A DNA stretch of 64,000 nucleotides from Clostridia bacterium (lineage in GTDB: Bacteria > Bacillota > Clostridia > TANB77 > CAG-508): contig CAAEQN010000114.1 of NCBI GenBank assembly GCA_900758165.1, forward strand, positions 1 through 64,000. Direction: 5' to 3'. A model generated the notes under the pieces. The model was not told the DNA's origin. It did no database searches and was given only the letters and a program-made list of their open reading frames with translations. Position 1 is the stretch's first letter, and each line of letters begins with the position of its first letter. The position numbers were made by a program, and so were the translations under genes. Positions 27,676-36,600 of the stretch are shown here, in pieces.

Positions 27676-28626
27676 TTTTTTTATTACTGCAGGTAATACT
27701 TCATATACAATTTTGAAGAAATGAAAATCTTCTAGTTCATTAAATTCTAAACAAGAAAGATATACATCTAATTCATTTAAGTTTTTACATGCTGTTATAA
27801 TTGCAGGGTGCAAATTATAATTTGTAAGCAATTCGGTTGCTAAACCTAAAGCCTCTTTTTTAGTTCCATGCTCCTTATTTATTACTAACTTATATGCTTC
27901 TTTAAACCTAGAAACAGCTGAAAGTTGGTAGTTTTTTAAAGGAATTGTATATTTAGATAATATAACATCTGATAAAGATGTATATTTATCTGGTTCATTA
28001 CGTAAAATCTTTTTTAATTCGGAAATTTTGTAAGGCAATGTTACTAAACCAGTAACTTCCGAAATAATTAAGGTGTTTTCAACTAAAGAAACAGAATCTT
28101 TAGTTTTTTTAGAAGATGATTTTTTTGTGTTAACATCTTTATTTTTGTCAATTAGAGAATCTGCTAAACTTTCTACATTTTCCATATTATCTATAGAGAT
28201 ATATTCGGAAATATCAATTGTTGACATTGAGTGAATAAATTTCTCTATTTCAGAAGTATTTTTAAAAATTTCTGTAGTAGATGCTACAAACTTTTTATTG
28301 TATTGAGTTATCTTACTAACAGTTGTACTATATTCAATAGAGGGACAATTAAATTTTATATTATCTAATATATCTAACAAATTATTATATAAAGAAATAT
28401 TTGAATTTACTTTAGATAAATAGTAACTTGCATCAGATATAAATTTATTTATTGCATCAGAAAAAATAGAATCAACTTCTACATTACCAATAAAGCTCTT
28501 TAAAAAAGTTAAAATTTGCTTACTAAATGTTTTTTGCGAATTTAAAGAAGCATTTATTGAAGTTATTTCTATATTTATTAATTTTGTTACATTAGTTTTA
28601 TTTGTTTTTGAATTTAATTTAATCAT
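27640..28626 (-). CDS. hypothetical protein inside the surface island
   Basis: 328-residue protein without signal peptide, membrane segment or a motif I recognise. The N-terminal half is Ser/Asn-rich and helical, a Lys/Ser-rich linker lies near residues 165-180 (KKSSSKKTKDSVS), and the C-terminal half has compact helices (KEALGLATELLTNYN). It starts at ATG 28626 with a clear GGAGGAAA ribosome site. It is the only minus-strand gene between the two signal-peptidase groups and is divergent from the ten-gene operon at 28943. Function unknown. Confidence 0.75.
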   Translation of the reverse strand: MIKLNSKTNKTNVTKLINIEITSINASLNSQKTFSKQILTFLKSFIGNVEVDSIFSDAINKFISDASYYLSKVNSNISLYNNLLDILDNIKFNCPSIEYSTTVSKITQYNKKFVASTTEIFKNTSEIEKFIHSMSTIDISEYISIDNMENVESLADSLIDKNKDVNTKKSSSKKTKDSVSLVENTLIISEVTGLVTLPYKISELKKILRNEPDKYTSLSDVILSKYTIPLKNYQLSAVSRFKEAYKLVINKEHGTKKEALGLATELLTNYNLHPAIITACKNLNELDVYLSCLEFNELEDFHFFKIVYEVLPAVIKKSKNKDIMSSVE

Positions 28627-28942
28627 TTGTTTCCTCCAAATAATATTATAAACATATTTGAAAAAAATATCAATAAAAATTTATATAAATTGTAAATTTT
28701 AAATAAAATATATAATTAATTATATATTTGGGAATAATTATAAAAAGTATTTAAGAAACAAGAGAACATAAAGATAAATAAAAACACTAAATACATCATA
28801 AAATTTTTATAAATATATATAAGTGAAAAAATATATACTAAAAATATCAAAAAATATTGAAAAAAAATAAACTGTATGATATATTTATAAAAAATAATAC
28901 AGTTTTTTTGTCGATAAAACAAATTGACATTAGGAGGAAAAA
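28627..28942. other. 316-bp divergent intergenic region with a leader hairpin
   Basis: An extremely AT-rich spacer between the minus-strand hypothetical gene and the ten-gene operon. No open frame with a ribosome site was found. The only clear structure is the hairpin at 28869-28909. A TTGACA at 28924-28929 is too close to the start codon (and overlaps the ribosome-site region) to serve as -35 for the downstream gene. Promoters for both directions must lie here but no confident pair was identified. Confidence 0.5.
28869..28909 (+). terminator. leader terminator-like hairpin before the signal-peptidase/AAA+ operon
   Basis: A 9-bp stem (28869-28877 with 28897-28905) has a 19-nt loop and continues into a T7 run (28903-28909), only 34 bp before the operon's first start codon. 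No plus-strand gene lies upstream within 1.2 kb, so a simple end-of-gene role is unlikely; attenuation is a possibility. Confidence 0.55.
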
Positions 28943-29479
28943 ATGAAAAGAGTAATTGGAAATATACTCATAACAATTTATGCAGTAATAGCAGTTTTTA
29001 CAACAGTATGCTTATTATCTTATAATGAGTACAAAATAAGTGAATTTGGGGATAATTCAATAATTTTAGTTACAAATGAAGAATTGGAACCAGATTTTCA
29101 TAAAGGGGATTTAGTAATAGTAAATTCTAAAAACAAGAATAAGACTAATATAGGAGAAAAAGTATTCTTCTATAATTCTCATGACAAAAAAGTAGATGTA
29201 TCAGTAGCAAAAGTAACAAACAAACAAGTAATAACATCAACAGAAACAACATTTACATTAGAAGGAGATTATGACATTTCAAGTCAATATGTTATAGGAC
29301 AAGCAAATGGAGTTAAAGTTATATCAAAAGTTGGAGGAGTATTAAGTGTTATAGAATCTAAATGGGGATTTTTATTCTTAATAGTATTCCCTTCATTAAT
29401 AGCATTTATATATGAGATAACAGTCGTCTTTAGTGAAATAAAAGAAAGCAAAAAAGAAGACAAAAAAGATTCAAAATAA
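28943..29479 (+). CDS. SipW-like signal peptidase homologue lacking catalytic Ser and His
   Basis: 178-residue membrane protein with N-terminal (about 8-26) and C-terminal (about 142-165) membrane segments. Its core is laid out like SipW: ELEPDFHKGDLVIVNSK replaces SMEPTxxxGDxVxVxK, and the late segments GDYDISSQYVIGQANGV resemble the GDAN...V.G region. The residue aligned with catalytic Ser is Glu (about 47) and no THR motif exists where His should be (VSVAKVTNKQV). It is therefore predicted to be inactive. It heads a ten-gene run that includes two intact signal peptidases, four secreted substrates and an AAA+ ATPase. It may act as a regulatory or scaffold partner. Confidence 0.7.
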   Translation: MKRVIGNILITIYAVIAVFTTVCLLSYNEYKISEFGDNSIILVTNEELEPDFHKGDLVIVNSKNKNKTNIGEKVFFYNSHDKKVDVSVAKVTNKQVITSTETTFTLEGDYDISSQYVIGQANGVKVISKVGGVLSVIESKWGFLFLIVFPSLIAFIYEITVVFSEIKESKKEDKKDSK

Positions 29480-29489
29480 GGTAATATAA

Positions 29490-30143
29490 ATGAATAAAAA
29501 AATAATAAAAAAAATCCTAATTATAGCAATATTATTTATGATTTTATTAATGGCATATAAATTAATTAATACGTATGCCGTTTTTTATAGTGAAGCACAA
29601 GCAAAAGTTAAGCAAGAAAATGCAACCTGGACTATATATGTTAATAATACAAATATATCTTCACAAAATAGTAATCAATTTAATGTAGATACATTTGAAA
29701 TAGAAGACAATACACATGTAGCTCCAGGTAAAATTGCACCAAATACTAAAGGAAAATTTTATATAGTAATAGACCCAAAGGAAACTGATGTATCTGTAAA
29801 ATATGATATTAAATTAGATAAATCTCAATTAATCAACGACAAAATAGAAATAAGTTCAATTGCAATAGACGGAGAAAACACATTAATAAAAACAGGAGAA
29901 GATACTTACACAGGAGTTATTATGCTAGACTCAATAAAGCAAGGTAGAGTGGACAAAATAAAGGTTACATTAGAGTGGGAAAACGATGAATCAAATAATG
30001 AAAACGACACTAAAATCGGAAGATATGTAAATTATAAAATGAAAATTCCAATTGAAGTTAAAGCTACTCAATATTTGGGAGAAAAGATAGAAGAATATAT
30101 ACCAAATGAAAATACAAATACACAAACAAATACAAATGAATAA
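29490..30143 (+). CDS. TasA/camelysin-like exported protein
   Basis: 217-residue protein with a basic N-terminus, one hydrophobic segment (about 8-25) and a likely cleavage site after INTYA (about residue 30), leaving VFYSEAQAKVKQENATW. The mature region is a beta-rich immunoglobulin-like domain with APGKIAPNTKGKFYIVID, the pattern seen in SipW-processed TasA/CalY proteins, where a proline-glycine loop is followed by a donated strand. The C-terminal tail is Asn/Thr-rich. It sits 10 bp after the inactive peptidase homologue and 37 bp before an intact signal peptidase. Confidence 0.75.
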   Translation: MNKKIIKKILIIAILFMILLMAYKLINTYAVFYSEAQAKVKQENATWTIYVNNTNISSQNSNQFNVDTFEIEDNTHVAPGKIAPNTKGKFYIVIDPKETDVSVKYDIKLDKSQLINDKIEISSIAIDGENTLIKTGEDTYTGVIMLDSIKQGRVDKIKVTLEWENDESNNENDTKIGRYVNYKMKIPIEVKATQYLGEKIEEYIPNENTNTQTNTNE

Positions 30144-30180
30144 TTGAAAAAATGTCCAATTAGGAGAAATTTATAAATAA

Positions 30181-30705
30181 ATGAAAGCTGTAAAGAAAAT
30201 ATTAGAAATAATATTAAATGTTATTATTATACTTATATCTATAATGATAATTATTGTAATAATATATGCAATACAAACCAAAGTATTAAAGAAAAATGGT
30301 GCAACCATATTTGGATATACAGCGTTTGAAGTTGCAACAGGAAGTATGGCTGGAACTATTGAAATTGGGGACGTTGTAATAGTTAAATCAACCAAAGATA
30401 TTAAAGCAAATGATATAATTGTTTATAAAGAAAATAATAATTTTATAACTCATAGAGCTTTGGAAATAAACGAAGATGAAATTATAACAAAGGGAGATGC
30501 AAATAATACTACTGACCAGCCAATAGATAAAGAGCAAGTATTTGGCAAAGTTATAAAAATAATACCAAATGTAGCTATATGGAAAAAAGTACTAACAACA
30601 CCTTCTGTACTAATATCTGTAGTAATAACTATTGTCTTATTTGGAATAGCTATTTGTTATAATACATCAGACAATAAGCAAGAAAAAATTACAAAGGAGA
30701 AATAA
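30181..30705 (+). CDS. SipW/ER-type signal peptidase I, catalytic residues present
   Basis: 174-residue signal peptidase with an N-terminal membrane segment (about 12-31), catalytic Ser at residue 55 in VATGSMAGTIEIGDVVIV, catalytic His at about 91 in FITHRALEIN, and the GDANNTTDQPI segment that holds the Asp. A C-terminal membrane segment (about 140-160) completes the SipW layout. It lies between two TasA/camelysin-like genes and is separated from the second by only 2 bp, so these secreted proteins are its likely substrates. Confidence 0.9.
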   Translation: MKAVKKILEIILNVIIILISIMIIIVIIYAIQTKVLKKNGATIFGYTAFEVATGSMAGTIEIGDVVIVKSTKDIKANDIIVYKENNNFITHRALEINEDEIITKGDANNTTDQPIDKEQVFGKVIKIIPNVAIWKKVLTTPSVLISVVITIVLFGIAICYNTSDNKQEKITKEK

Positions 30706-30707
30706 AA

Positions 30708-31280
30708 GTGCAAAACAAAAAAATAGCAAAAAAAATAATAAAAATATTAATACTTTTATTAATTTTAATCCTTTTAGTAAAATTAATATCTTTTACTTTA
30801 TCTAAATATGAAAGCAATGCTACTTCAAACACAGATATACAAGTAGCTTTTTATATAATAAAAGAAGATTACCAATCAATGAATGTAAATTTAGATTCTT
30901 TGTTTCCAAGAGAGGAACCCTATGTGTATACTTTTTCTATATCAAACAATGATGGAACAAAAATGTGTGAGACTGATATGGAATATGATTTAACAATTAG
31001 GACAACTACAAATTTACCAATAGATTATGAACTATATATGAATGAAGATTATAAAGATTCTAAAGCGAAAAGTATAATAAAAACTAATGATATTTCACAA
31101 GATGAATATAACACATATTTTAGAACTATAACAACTGATACACAAACTTTTACACATATTCAAGAAAAAACAAATGTATATCAATTAGTATTATATTTTC
31201 CACAAAAATATAATACCTTAAATTATCAAGACATAATCGAAGCAATAGAAATAGACGTAAAATCTAAACAAGTAATATAA
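30708..31280 (+). CDS. small exported protein, SipW-substrate-like
   Basis: 190-residue protein with a very basic N-terminus and one hydrophobic segment (about 10-32) ending in SFTLSKYESNA, followed by a beta-rich mature domain with two Cys absent from the neighbours' cores. The segment SKYESNATSNTDIQVAFYII mirrors the TasA/camelysin start, where a short strand follows the cleavage site. The start is a GTG at 30708 with an AAAGGAG ribosome site. It is nearly fused to the upstream signal peptidase gene (2-bp gap). Substrate status is inferred from context. Confidence 0.7.
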   Translation: MQNKKIAKKIIKILILLLILILLVKLISFTLSKYESNATSNTDIQVAFYIIKEDYQSMNVNLDSLFPREEPYVYTFSISNNDGTKMCETDMEYDLTIRTTTNLPIDYELYMNEDYKDSKAKSIIKTNDISQDEYNTYFRTITTDTQTFTHIQEKTNVYQLVLYFPQKYNTLNYQDIIEAIEIDVKSKQVI

Positions 31281-31296
31281 AAAGAAGGGAAGATAT

Positions 31297-32226
31297 ATGC
31301 AGAGATTAAAATTAAAAGACATTCAAAAAAAACCACAGATACTAATTATATTAGTTTTAATTTTATGCTTTACAACATTAAGTGTAACATTTGGAAGATA
31401 CGTTTTAAATGAAATAAATAATTTTTTTGTTAGAACTAAAGAATTTTACTTTTATAGTGATAAATTAAAAAATCCATCAACTTTTTATCAAATCGACAAT
31501 TGGTCTGGAGTTGACCCTTATACAATAACAATTAATATGAATAGTATGGAAAATAATTTAAAAAAATCAAGCTATGATATAAGTTATAATATAGAATACA
31601 CTTGTTCATCAAATGCAACATGCCAATTAAGTAAAACAGATGGAATTATTCCTTCTGATACAAATCAAGACTCTTTTAATTTAGTTATTACTCCAAATAC
31701 TGGATTAAACACAGGAGATAAAGTAATTGTTAAAATAACAACAAATTCAACATCACATTATAAAAAAGAATTAGAAGCTACCTTTGTGCTTGTTGTGGGA
31801 AAAGAACATGTAGCGTATGAAATTGTAGACTCAAAATCAAGTGCATACTTTGACCTAAATATAACAAATACATTATCATATTATAAAGTTGAAACTGATT
31901 TTGGATCATATAAAGCAGGAGATAAAATAGATGTAGATACATATTTAACACTATCAGAAGAAGATAAAAACAAATGTTATTCCGCATTAATAACTCTTAA
32001 ATTTAATCCAAAGGAAATATTGCTAGATATGACTAATACAAATTACCTAAATGCTACCGAAACTACAACTACAAACATAAATGGAAGCAATTATATAAAT
32101 GGAATGACATTTAAAGTAGAACCAATATCAAGTGCAGTAGTTAGATTTTATAAGCTTGATGTAACAAAAGACTATACTTATCCAATAAAAAATTCTACAT
32201 CAATAGTAACAGTTAATACAAGATAA
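31297..32226 (+). CDS. exported beta-rich protein, SipW-substrate-like
   Basis: 309-residue protein with one N-terminal hydrophobic segment (about 14-32) and a post-membrane FGRYVLNEINNFFVRTKEFY segment that resembles the other exported proteins of the cluster. The mature part has two beta-rich blocks: YSDKLKNPSTFYQIDNWSG, then a long Thr/Asn-rich region ending in a beta strand without an anchor motif. Two Cys about six residues apart near residue 105 (YTCSSNATCQLS) could form a disulfide. It is 16 bp after the previous gene. Function unknown. Confidence 0.7.
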   Translation: MQRLKLKDIQKKPQILIILVLILCFTTLSVTFGRYVLNEINNFFVRTKEFYFYSDKLKNPSTFYQIDNWSGVDPYTITINMNSMENNLKKSSYDISYNIEYTCSSNATCQLSKTDGIIPSDTNQDSFNLVITPNTGLNTGDKVIVKITTNSTSHYKKELEATFVLVVGKEHVAYEIVDSKSSAYFDLNITNTLSYYKVETDFGSYKAGDKIDVDTYLTLSEEDKNKCYSALITLKFNPKEILLDMTNTNYLNATETTTTNINGSNYINGMTFKVEPISSAVVRFYKLDVTKDYTYPIKNSTSIVTVNTR

Positions 32227-32249
32227 AATTAGAAAGGAAAATATCTTAT

Positions 32250-33248
32250 ATGTCAAATAATGTAATGCAAGAATATATAAAAATAACTCAAGAAGAAATA
32301 ATTTCTTATATTAAGCTAATATTTGAAGAACAATATAATAAGAAAATTGCTTTTAGATATATGGACGCATATATGAATGTTAGATTTTATGATTTTTATC
32401 CAAAAGATGATAATTTAACATTTAGGAAAAATTTCTTAAATGCTCTAAAAGATGAAGAAGAGAGGATATTAAAAGAATTTCCGGAGAAGAAAAGTTTAAT
32501 AGAAAATATGGGACTATTTTATTATTATATATTATATTTTGATAAAATATCATATAAAACAGATATTGAAGAAACCATAAATAAATTATACAAAATTAGA
32601 AAAAAATTATTACAAAAGGATGATATAGAATTTAAGAAAAATTTTTATAAAACATTTAAGACATATTTCACCCAGAAAGAGAAATTTTTAGAAAAATATA
32701 AGACGGACGACTTTTATTTAAAAATAACATATTACGAAGGTGTAAGTAGCACTTATAGAGTAAATTTAAATTATAATATAAAATTTCCAATGATTTATAG
32801 CAATCAAGCCATTGATAATGTATTTAACTCTGGCATGGTCCAAGAAGATAAACTGTTCGTAGAGTACAATTTAATAGCAGTAGAAGTAATATCGGATATA
32901 TTAAAAGGAAACTTTAAAAAGCAATATATAATAGAATTTACAACTACACTACTAGAGAAAAGTAGAAAATTAAATAGTTTGTTAAACATAATAAATAATG
33001 CAGCTGTTCAAGATAAAGTAAATTTAAAAATTACATACAAAGAATTTTTGGAAAATAAGGAAATTATATATGAGTTGATGAGAAACGGGTTTAGATTTGC
33101 AGTTGTATTAGACAATTCTTTTAAACCACAATATTCAAACTTTGAAAAACTAAAAACTTTTAATTATACAATAGCCAATAAAGATTTAAAATATTATGAA
33201 AAAGTTATAGCAAATGAATCAATTATAAAAAATTTAATAAAAATATAA
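32250..33248 (+). CDS. hypothetical cytoplasmic protein next to the McrB-like ATPase
   Basis: 332-residue protein with no signal peptide or membrane segment. Aromatic- and Lys-rich helical sequence, with a central KITYYEGVSSTYRVNLNYNI segment, gives no family that I recognise. It starts 23 bp after the exported protein and 39 bp before the AAA+ gene, and therefore looks like the third component of an ATPase module with the DUF2357-like protein. Whether it is an adaptor or effector cannot be read from the sequence. Confidence 0.75.
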   Translation: MSNNVMQEYIKITQEEIISYIKLIFEEQYNKKIAFRYMDAYMNVRFYDFYPKDDNLTFRKNFLNALKDEEERILKEFPEKKSLIENMGLFYYYILYFDKISYKTDIEETINKLYKIRKKLLQKDDIEFKKNFYKTFKTYFTQKEKFLEKYKTDDFYLKITYYEGVSSTYRVNLNYNIKFPMIYSNQAIDNVFNSGMVQEDKLFVEYNLIAVEVISDILKGNFKKQYIIEFTTTLLEKSRKLNSLLNIINNAAVQDKVNLKITYKEFLENKEIIYELMRNGFRFAVVLDNSFKPQYSNFEKLKTFNYTIANKDLKYYEKVIANESIIKNLIKI

Positions 33249-33287
33249 AAAATAATTTACTGCCTTGCGAAAGGAATGAAATAAAAT

Positions 33288-34814
33288 ATGGAAACTTTTA
33301 CAAAATTTTTATATGAATTTTTAGGCCAGTTTTTTTCTGGAGTAGGAATGATGTTTAGTGGAATATGGAAAGGCCTACAAAGAGCGGTCGATATAAAATC
33401 ATATACAGGAATAATAGATAATTACAAAAACGATTTTTCAATGCCAGAGTGGGCTTTGGTAGTAATTGCTATAGGACTATTATTACTTATATTTGTGCTA
33501 ATAGGACTTTTAATATTTTTTACAATAAGAAAATATGGAAAAATAAGAAAAAAAGCAGTAGATCAAGATGCTTTACTACAAGAAGTTGCTTCACTAAATG
33601 GACAAGTAGCCAGACTTGTAAAGGAAAAAGAAGATATATTAGCAATGAAAGTATCTCAATTGGGTCTAAAGCCTAATGAAAGTCCAGAGATAGAGCAAAA
33701 TCAAGAGGAAAAAGAAGAAGATCCAAGTGGACCAGATACAAGGTTTGCAAAACTTACTGCTATAGACAGAGAATTTGAAAACTACAAAGTAAAAAATTAT
33801 GGAAATACATTTACTCTTCCAGAATTATGCGATCATTTTAGAAATTTTGCAGCATCTAGATTGCACTTATATTATACAATAGATATGATGAGGCTTTTTA
33901 TTTCAGCTCTAGCCTCAACAAAGCTAGTTATTTTACAAGGTATATCTGGAACAGGTAAAACATCACTTGCTTACGCATGGGGAAAATTTTTAAAACATGA
34001 TTCGTGTGTGGCATCAGTACAGCCATCTTGGAGAGATAGAACAGAATTATTCGGCTATTTCAACGAATTTACAAAAAAGTTTAATGAAACCGAAGTACTA
34101 AAAGAAATGTATTTAGCAGGATATACAGATGACGTTTATACAGTAATACTGGACGAGATGAACATTGCACGTGTTGAATATTATTTTGCAGAAATGTTAT
34201 CTATTTTGGAAATGCCAAATAAAGATGAATGGATTATAGAATTAGTGCCAAGTAGTTGGAAAACAGATCCTAAAAAACTAATAGAAGGAAAATTACGAAT
34301 ACCATCAAACATGTGGTATATAGGAACAATCAATAATGATGACTCTACTTTTATGGTTACAGATAAGGTTTACGATAGAGCTATGCCAATAGATATAAAT
34401 GATAAAGGAAAAGTATTTGAACCAGTAGACATGCCGGCTATGGATATAAATTATACATATTTAGATAAATTATTTTCAACAGCTATGCAAGAAAATCAAG
34501 TTTCAGCAGACACTTTAGCAAAAATAGAATTAATGGATGATTATACAATAAAACATTTTCGTATAGCTTTTGGTAACCGTATTGTTGCTCACATGAAAAA
34601 ATTCGTTCCAGTATATGTTGCTTGTGGAGGAGATGAGATAGCTGGGGTAGACTATTTCATGGCAAAAAAAGTATTAAGAAAATTTGAACAATTAAACATT
34701 TCATATATAAGAGATGAAATTACACCATATATAGACTTTTTAGACAAGACATTTGGAAAAGGCAAAATGAAAGAATGTGTAGAATACATGACTAGATTAA
34801 AGAAACTAACATAG
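33288..34814 (+). CDS. membrane-anchored McrB-like AAA+ ATPase
   Basis: 508-residue protein. One strong membrane segment (about 54-80) lies behind an amphipathic N-terminus, then a coiled coil (about 90-125) and an acidic linker. The AAA+ domain follows: Walker A GISGTGKTS at 218-226, Walker B VILDEMN at 286-292, and the sensor/Arg-finger region MWYIGTINNDDSTF to VYDRAMPID at 342-369. The layout is that of dynein-related McrB-type ATPases. The GTP-specifying MNTxDRS motif of true McrB is INNDDST here, so ATP is more likely. It pairs with the DUF2357-like gene 14 bp downstream, as in McrBC-type systems, yet sits among secretion genes. Confidence 0.88.
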   Translation: METFTKFLYEFLGQFFSGVGMMFSGIWKGLQRAVDIKSYTGIIDNYKNDFSMPEWALVVIAIGLLLLIFVLIGLLIFFTIRKYGKIRKKAVDQDALLQEVASLNGQVARLVKEKEDILAMKVSQLGLKPNESPEIEQNQEEKEEDPSGPDTRFAKLTAIDREFENYKVKNYGNTFTLPELCDHFRNFAASRLHLYYTIDMMRLFISALASTKLVILQGISGTGKTSLAYAWGKFLKHDSCVASVQPSWRDRTELFGYFNEFTKKFNETEVLKEMYLAGYTDDVYTVILDEMNIARVEYYFAEMLSILEMPNKDEWIIELVPSSWKTDPKKLIEGKLRIPSNMWYIGTINNDDSTFMVTDKVYDRAMPIDINDKGKVFEPVDMPAMDINYTYLDKLFSTAMQENQVSADTLAKIELMDDYTIKHFRIAFGNRIVAHMKKFVPVYVACGGDEIAGVDYFMAKKVLRKFEQLNISYIRDEITPYIDFLDKTFGKGKMKECVEYMTRLKKLT

Positions 34815-34828
34815 AGTTAGGAGGTAAC

Positions 34829-35962
34829 ATGGAAAATTCAATAGTAGATATATATCAAAATGCAAGTCGAAAAAAAAGTGAGAAATTTAAAGAACATATA
34901 AATTCAAATCTACATGTTCAAACAGATATTGAAAATGTAGTAAGAGATACAGATTGGATAGATATAATGGAAGATACTATTCCATATATAGACAATATTT
35001 TTCGTGCACCAAACAGATTTATAATTAATGAAGAAGAAGTAGTAAAAATAGAACGTGCTAGAAAAATAACAGTTGAAAGTATAAAAAATCTAGCCAAAAA
35101 TACAAGCTTTATACAAGAAGTAGATAAAAAAACTGGTGATGTTAAACCATCTAAAATTTTAAACATAGACAAAGAAGAAAGTTATGACACTTATGAAAAT
35201 AGACTTATTTATACACTTATACAAAATATGAAATTCTTCTTAAGTATGAAGAAGAAGTCATTGGAGCAAGTACAAAATGCAGGAAATAAAAATAATAAAA
35301 AAATAGAATATACAGGAAGCTCAAAAATATCAAATGAAAAAATAGATATAAATATGTCTTTAAATACACAAATGTGTGCAGAAAAGAAAAATAAAGATAA
35401 AGAAGAAGAACCAGACGAATTATTATTAAGAATATCAAATTTAGAGACTAGAATATCAGACTTGACAAATAGTGAAGTATATAAAGTAATAGATAAGAAA
35501 CATATTGCACTTGTGAGGGAACCAATAAAAAAGACAAATGTTGTTTTAAAAAATGTAAATTTTCAATATGCTATGAAATTATGGACATATTTAAGAGACA
35601 ACATAGAAGATAGAACAAAAAGTAGCAAAGAAAAGAAGAATTATGAAGATAAAGGAAATTTAAAAAATTTAATGGATGAATCATTCTTCTTAAATTATTT
35701 AATAGTAAGTACTTTAAATAAAAGCAAGGATAAAGAAAACATAGAACAAACTCAAGAAAAACAAAAAGAGATGCAAGAAATAGTAATAAGTAAAATGTTA
35801 GAAAAAGTAATGTCTATGAATAATGAATTATCTGAAAAGCAATTAGAAGATGTTATAAAGGAAAAATACGCTATAATTAAATATAGAAATCAAGCTAACA
35901 TACAAGAAATACAAAAAATATTTAATAAACATATTGATAAATATTTAGAAAAAATAAGTTAA
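34829..35962 (+). CDS. DUF2357-like partner of the McrB-like ATPase
   Basis: 377-residue soluble protein. The segment DKEESYDTYENRLIYTLIQNM (about 111-131) is the hallmark of DUF2357 proteins, which usually sit next to McrB-like AAA+ genes and often carry a C-terminal PD-(D/E)XK nuclease. Here the C-terminal half is helical and Lys/Glu-rich (repeated KEKYAII, EKQLEDVI) and I see no nuclease motif. It may therefore be a structural or adaptor version. Strong RBS (GGAGG). It is co-transcribed with the ATPase upstream and the signal peptidase gene downstream (29 bp). Confidence 0.7.
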   Translation: MENSIVDIYQNASRKKSEKFKEHINSNLHVQTDIENVVRDTDWIDIMEDTIPYIDNIFRAPNRFIINEEEVVKIERARKITVESIKNLAKNTSFIQEVDKKTGDVKPSKILNIDKEESYDTYENRLIYTLIQNMKFFLSMKKKSLEQVQNAGNKNNKKIEYTGSSKISNEKIDINMSLNTQMCAEKKNKDKEEEPDELLLRISNLETRISDLTNSEVYKVIDKKHIALVREPIKKTNVVLKNVNFQYAMKLWTYLRDNIEDRTKSSKEKKNYEDKGNLKNLMDESFFLNYLIVSTLNKSKDKENIEQTQEKQKEMQEIVISKMLEKVMSMNNELSEKQLEDVIKEKYAIIKYRNQANIQEIQKIFNKHIDKYLEKIS

Positions 35963-35991
35963 TTACAAAATACTTAAAAGGAGAAAAAACG

Positions 35992-36600
35992 TTGAAAAAA
36001 TTATTAGAAAATAAAGCTTTAAAGATTATAGGAAATATTTTATATTATCTGCTAGTTATATTAGTTGTAATGATATTAGCTGTTGTACTTTTACAAAGAG
36101 TAACTAACAACAATATAAGTTTAGCTGGAATAAGAGTTTTTAATATTGTAACAGAAAGCATGGTACCAAAGTATCAAGTTGGAGATATATTAATATCAAA
36201 GACAATAGAGCCAGATAAAATAAAAGAAGGCGACGATTTAGTATATCTAGGTAAAGAAGATTCTTTTAAAGATAAAATTGTAACACACCAAGTAATTAAA
36301 ATAGAAAACGAAAATGGAGAATATAAATTCCATACAAAAGGAATTGCAAATCCAGAAGAAGATCCAGTAGTATCTGAAAGCCAAATATATGGAATTATAA
36401 TATATAAAACTCATGTATTGAGCTTTATAAGCAAAATAATAAATAATTTATATGGATTCTATTTCTTAATATTTGTGCCACTTACAATTTTAATAATTGT
36501 AAAAGTAATTAAATTACATAGAGAATATAAAGAAGAAAAAGATGCTAAAGAGGAAAATGAGAAAGAAGATAGAGAGGATAATAGTGGAAAAGAAGAATAG
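35992..36600 (+). CDS. SipW/ER-type signal peptidase I, catalytic residues present
   Basis: 202-residue signal peptidase with an N-terminal membrane segment (about 13-34), catalytic Ser at about 56 in VTESMVPKYQVGDILIS, and catalytic His at about 99 in IVTHQVIKIE (Gln follows in place of the usual Arg). KGIANPEEDPVV aligns with the Asp region. A C-terminal membrane segment (about 150-167) precedes an unusually long Lys/Glu-rich tail. The start is a TTG at 35992 behind an AGGAG ribosome site. Its last codons overlap the next gene. Confidence 0.88.
   Translation: MKKLLENKALKIIGNILYYLLVILVVMILAVVLLQRVTNNNISLAGIRVFNIVTESMVPKYQVGDILISKTIEPDKIKEGDDLVYLGKEDSFKDKIVTHQVIKIENENGEYKFHTKGIANPEEDPVVSESQIYGIIIYKTHVLSFISKIINNLYGFYFLIFVPLTILIIVKVIKLHREYKEEKDAKEENEKEDREDNSGKEE

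Noticed and set aside
28924..28929. TTGACA before the 28943 gene as a -35 element, together with the similar TTGACAT-TAGGAGG leader at 54297-54315
   Set aside because: It lies next to the ribosome site; no -10 can fit before the start codon. The shared leader string is short and may be chance.
33288..35962. Calling the AAA+/DUF2357 pair a McrBC restriction system
   Set aside because: No nuclease motif, no DNA-binding N-terminus, altered GTPase motif and a membrane anchor; context is protein export.
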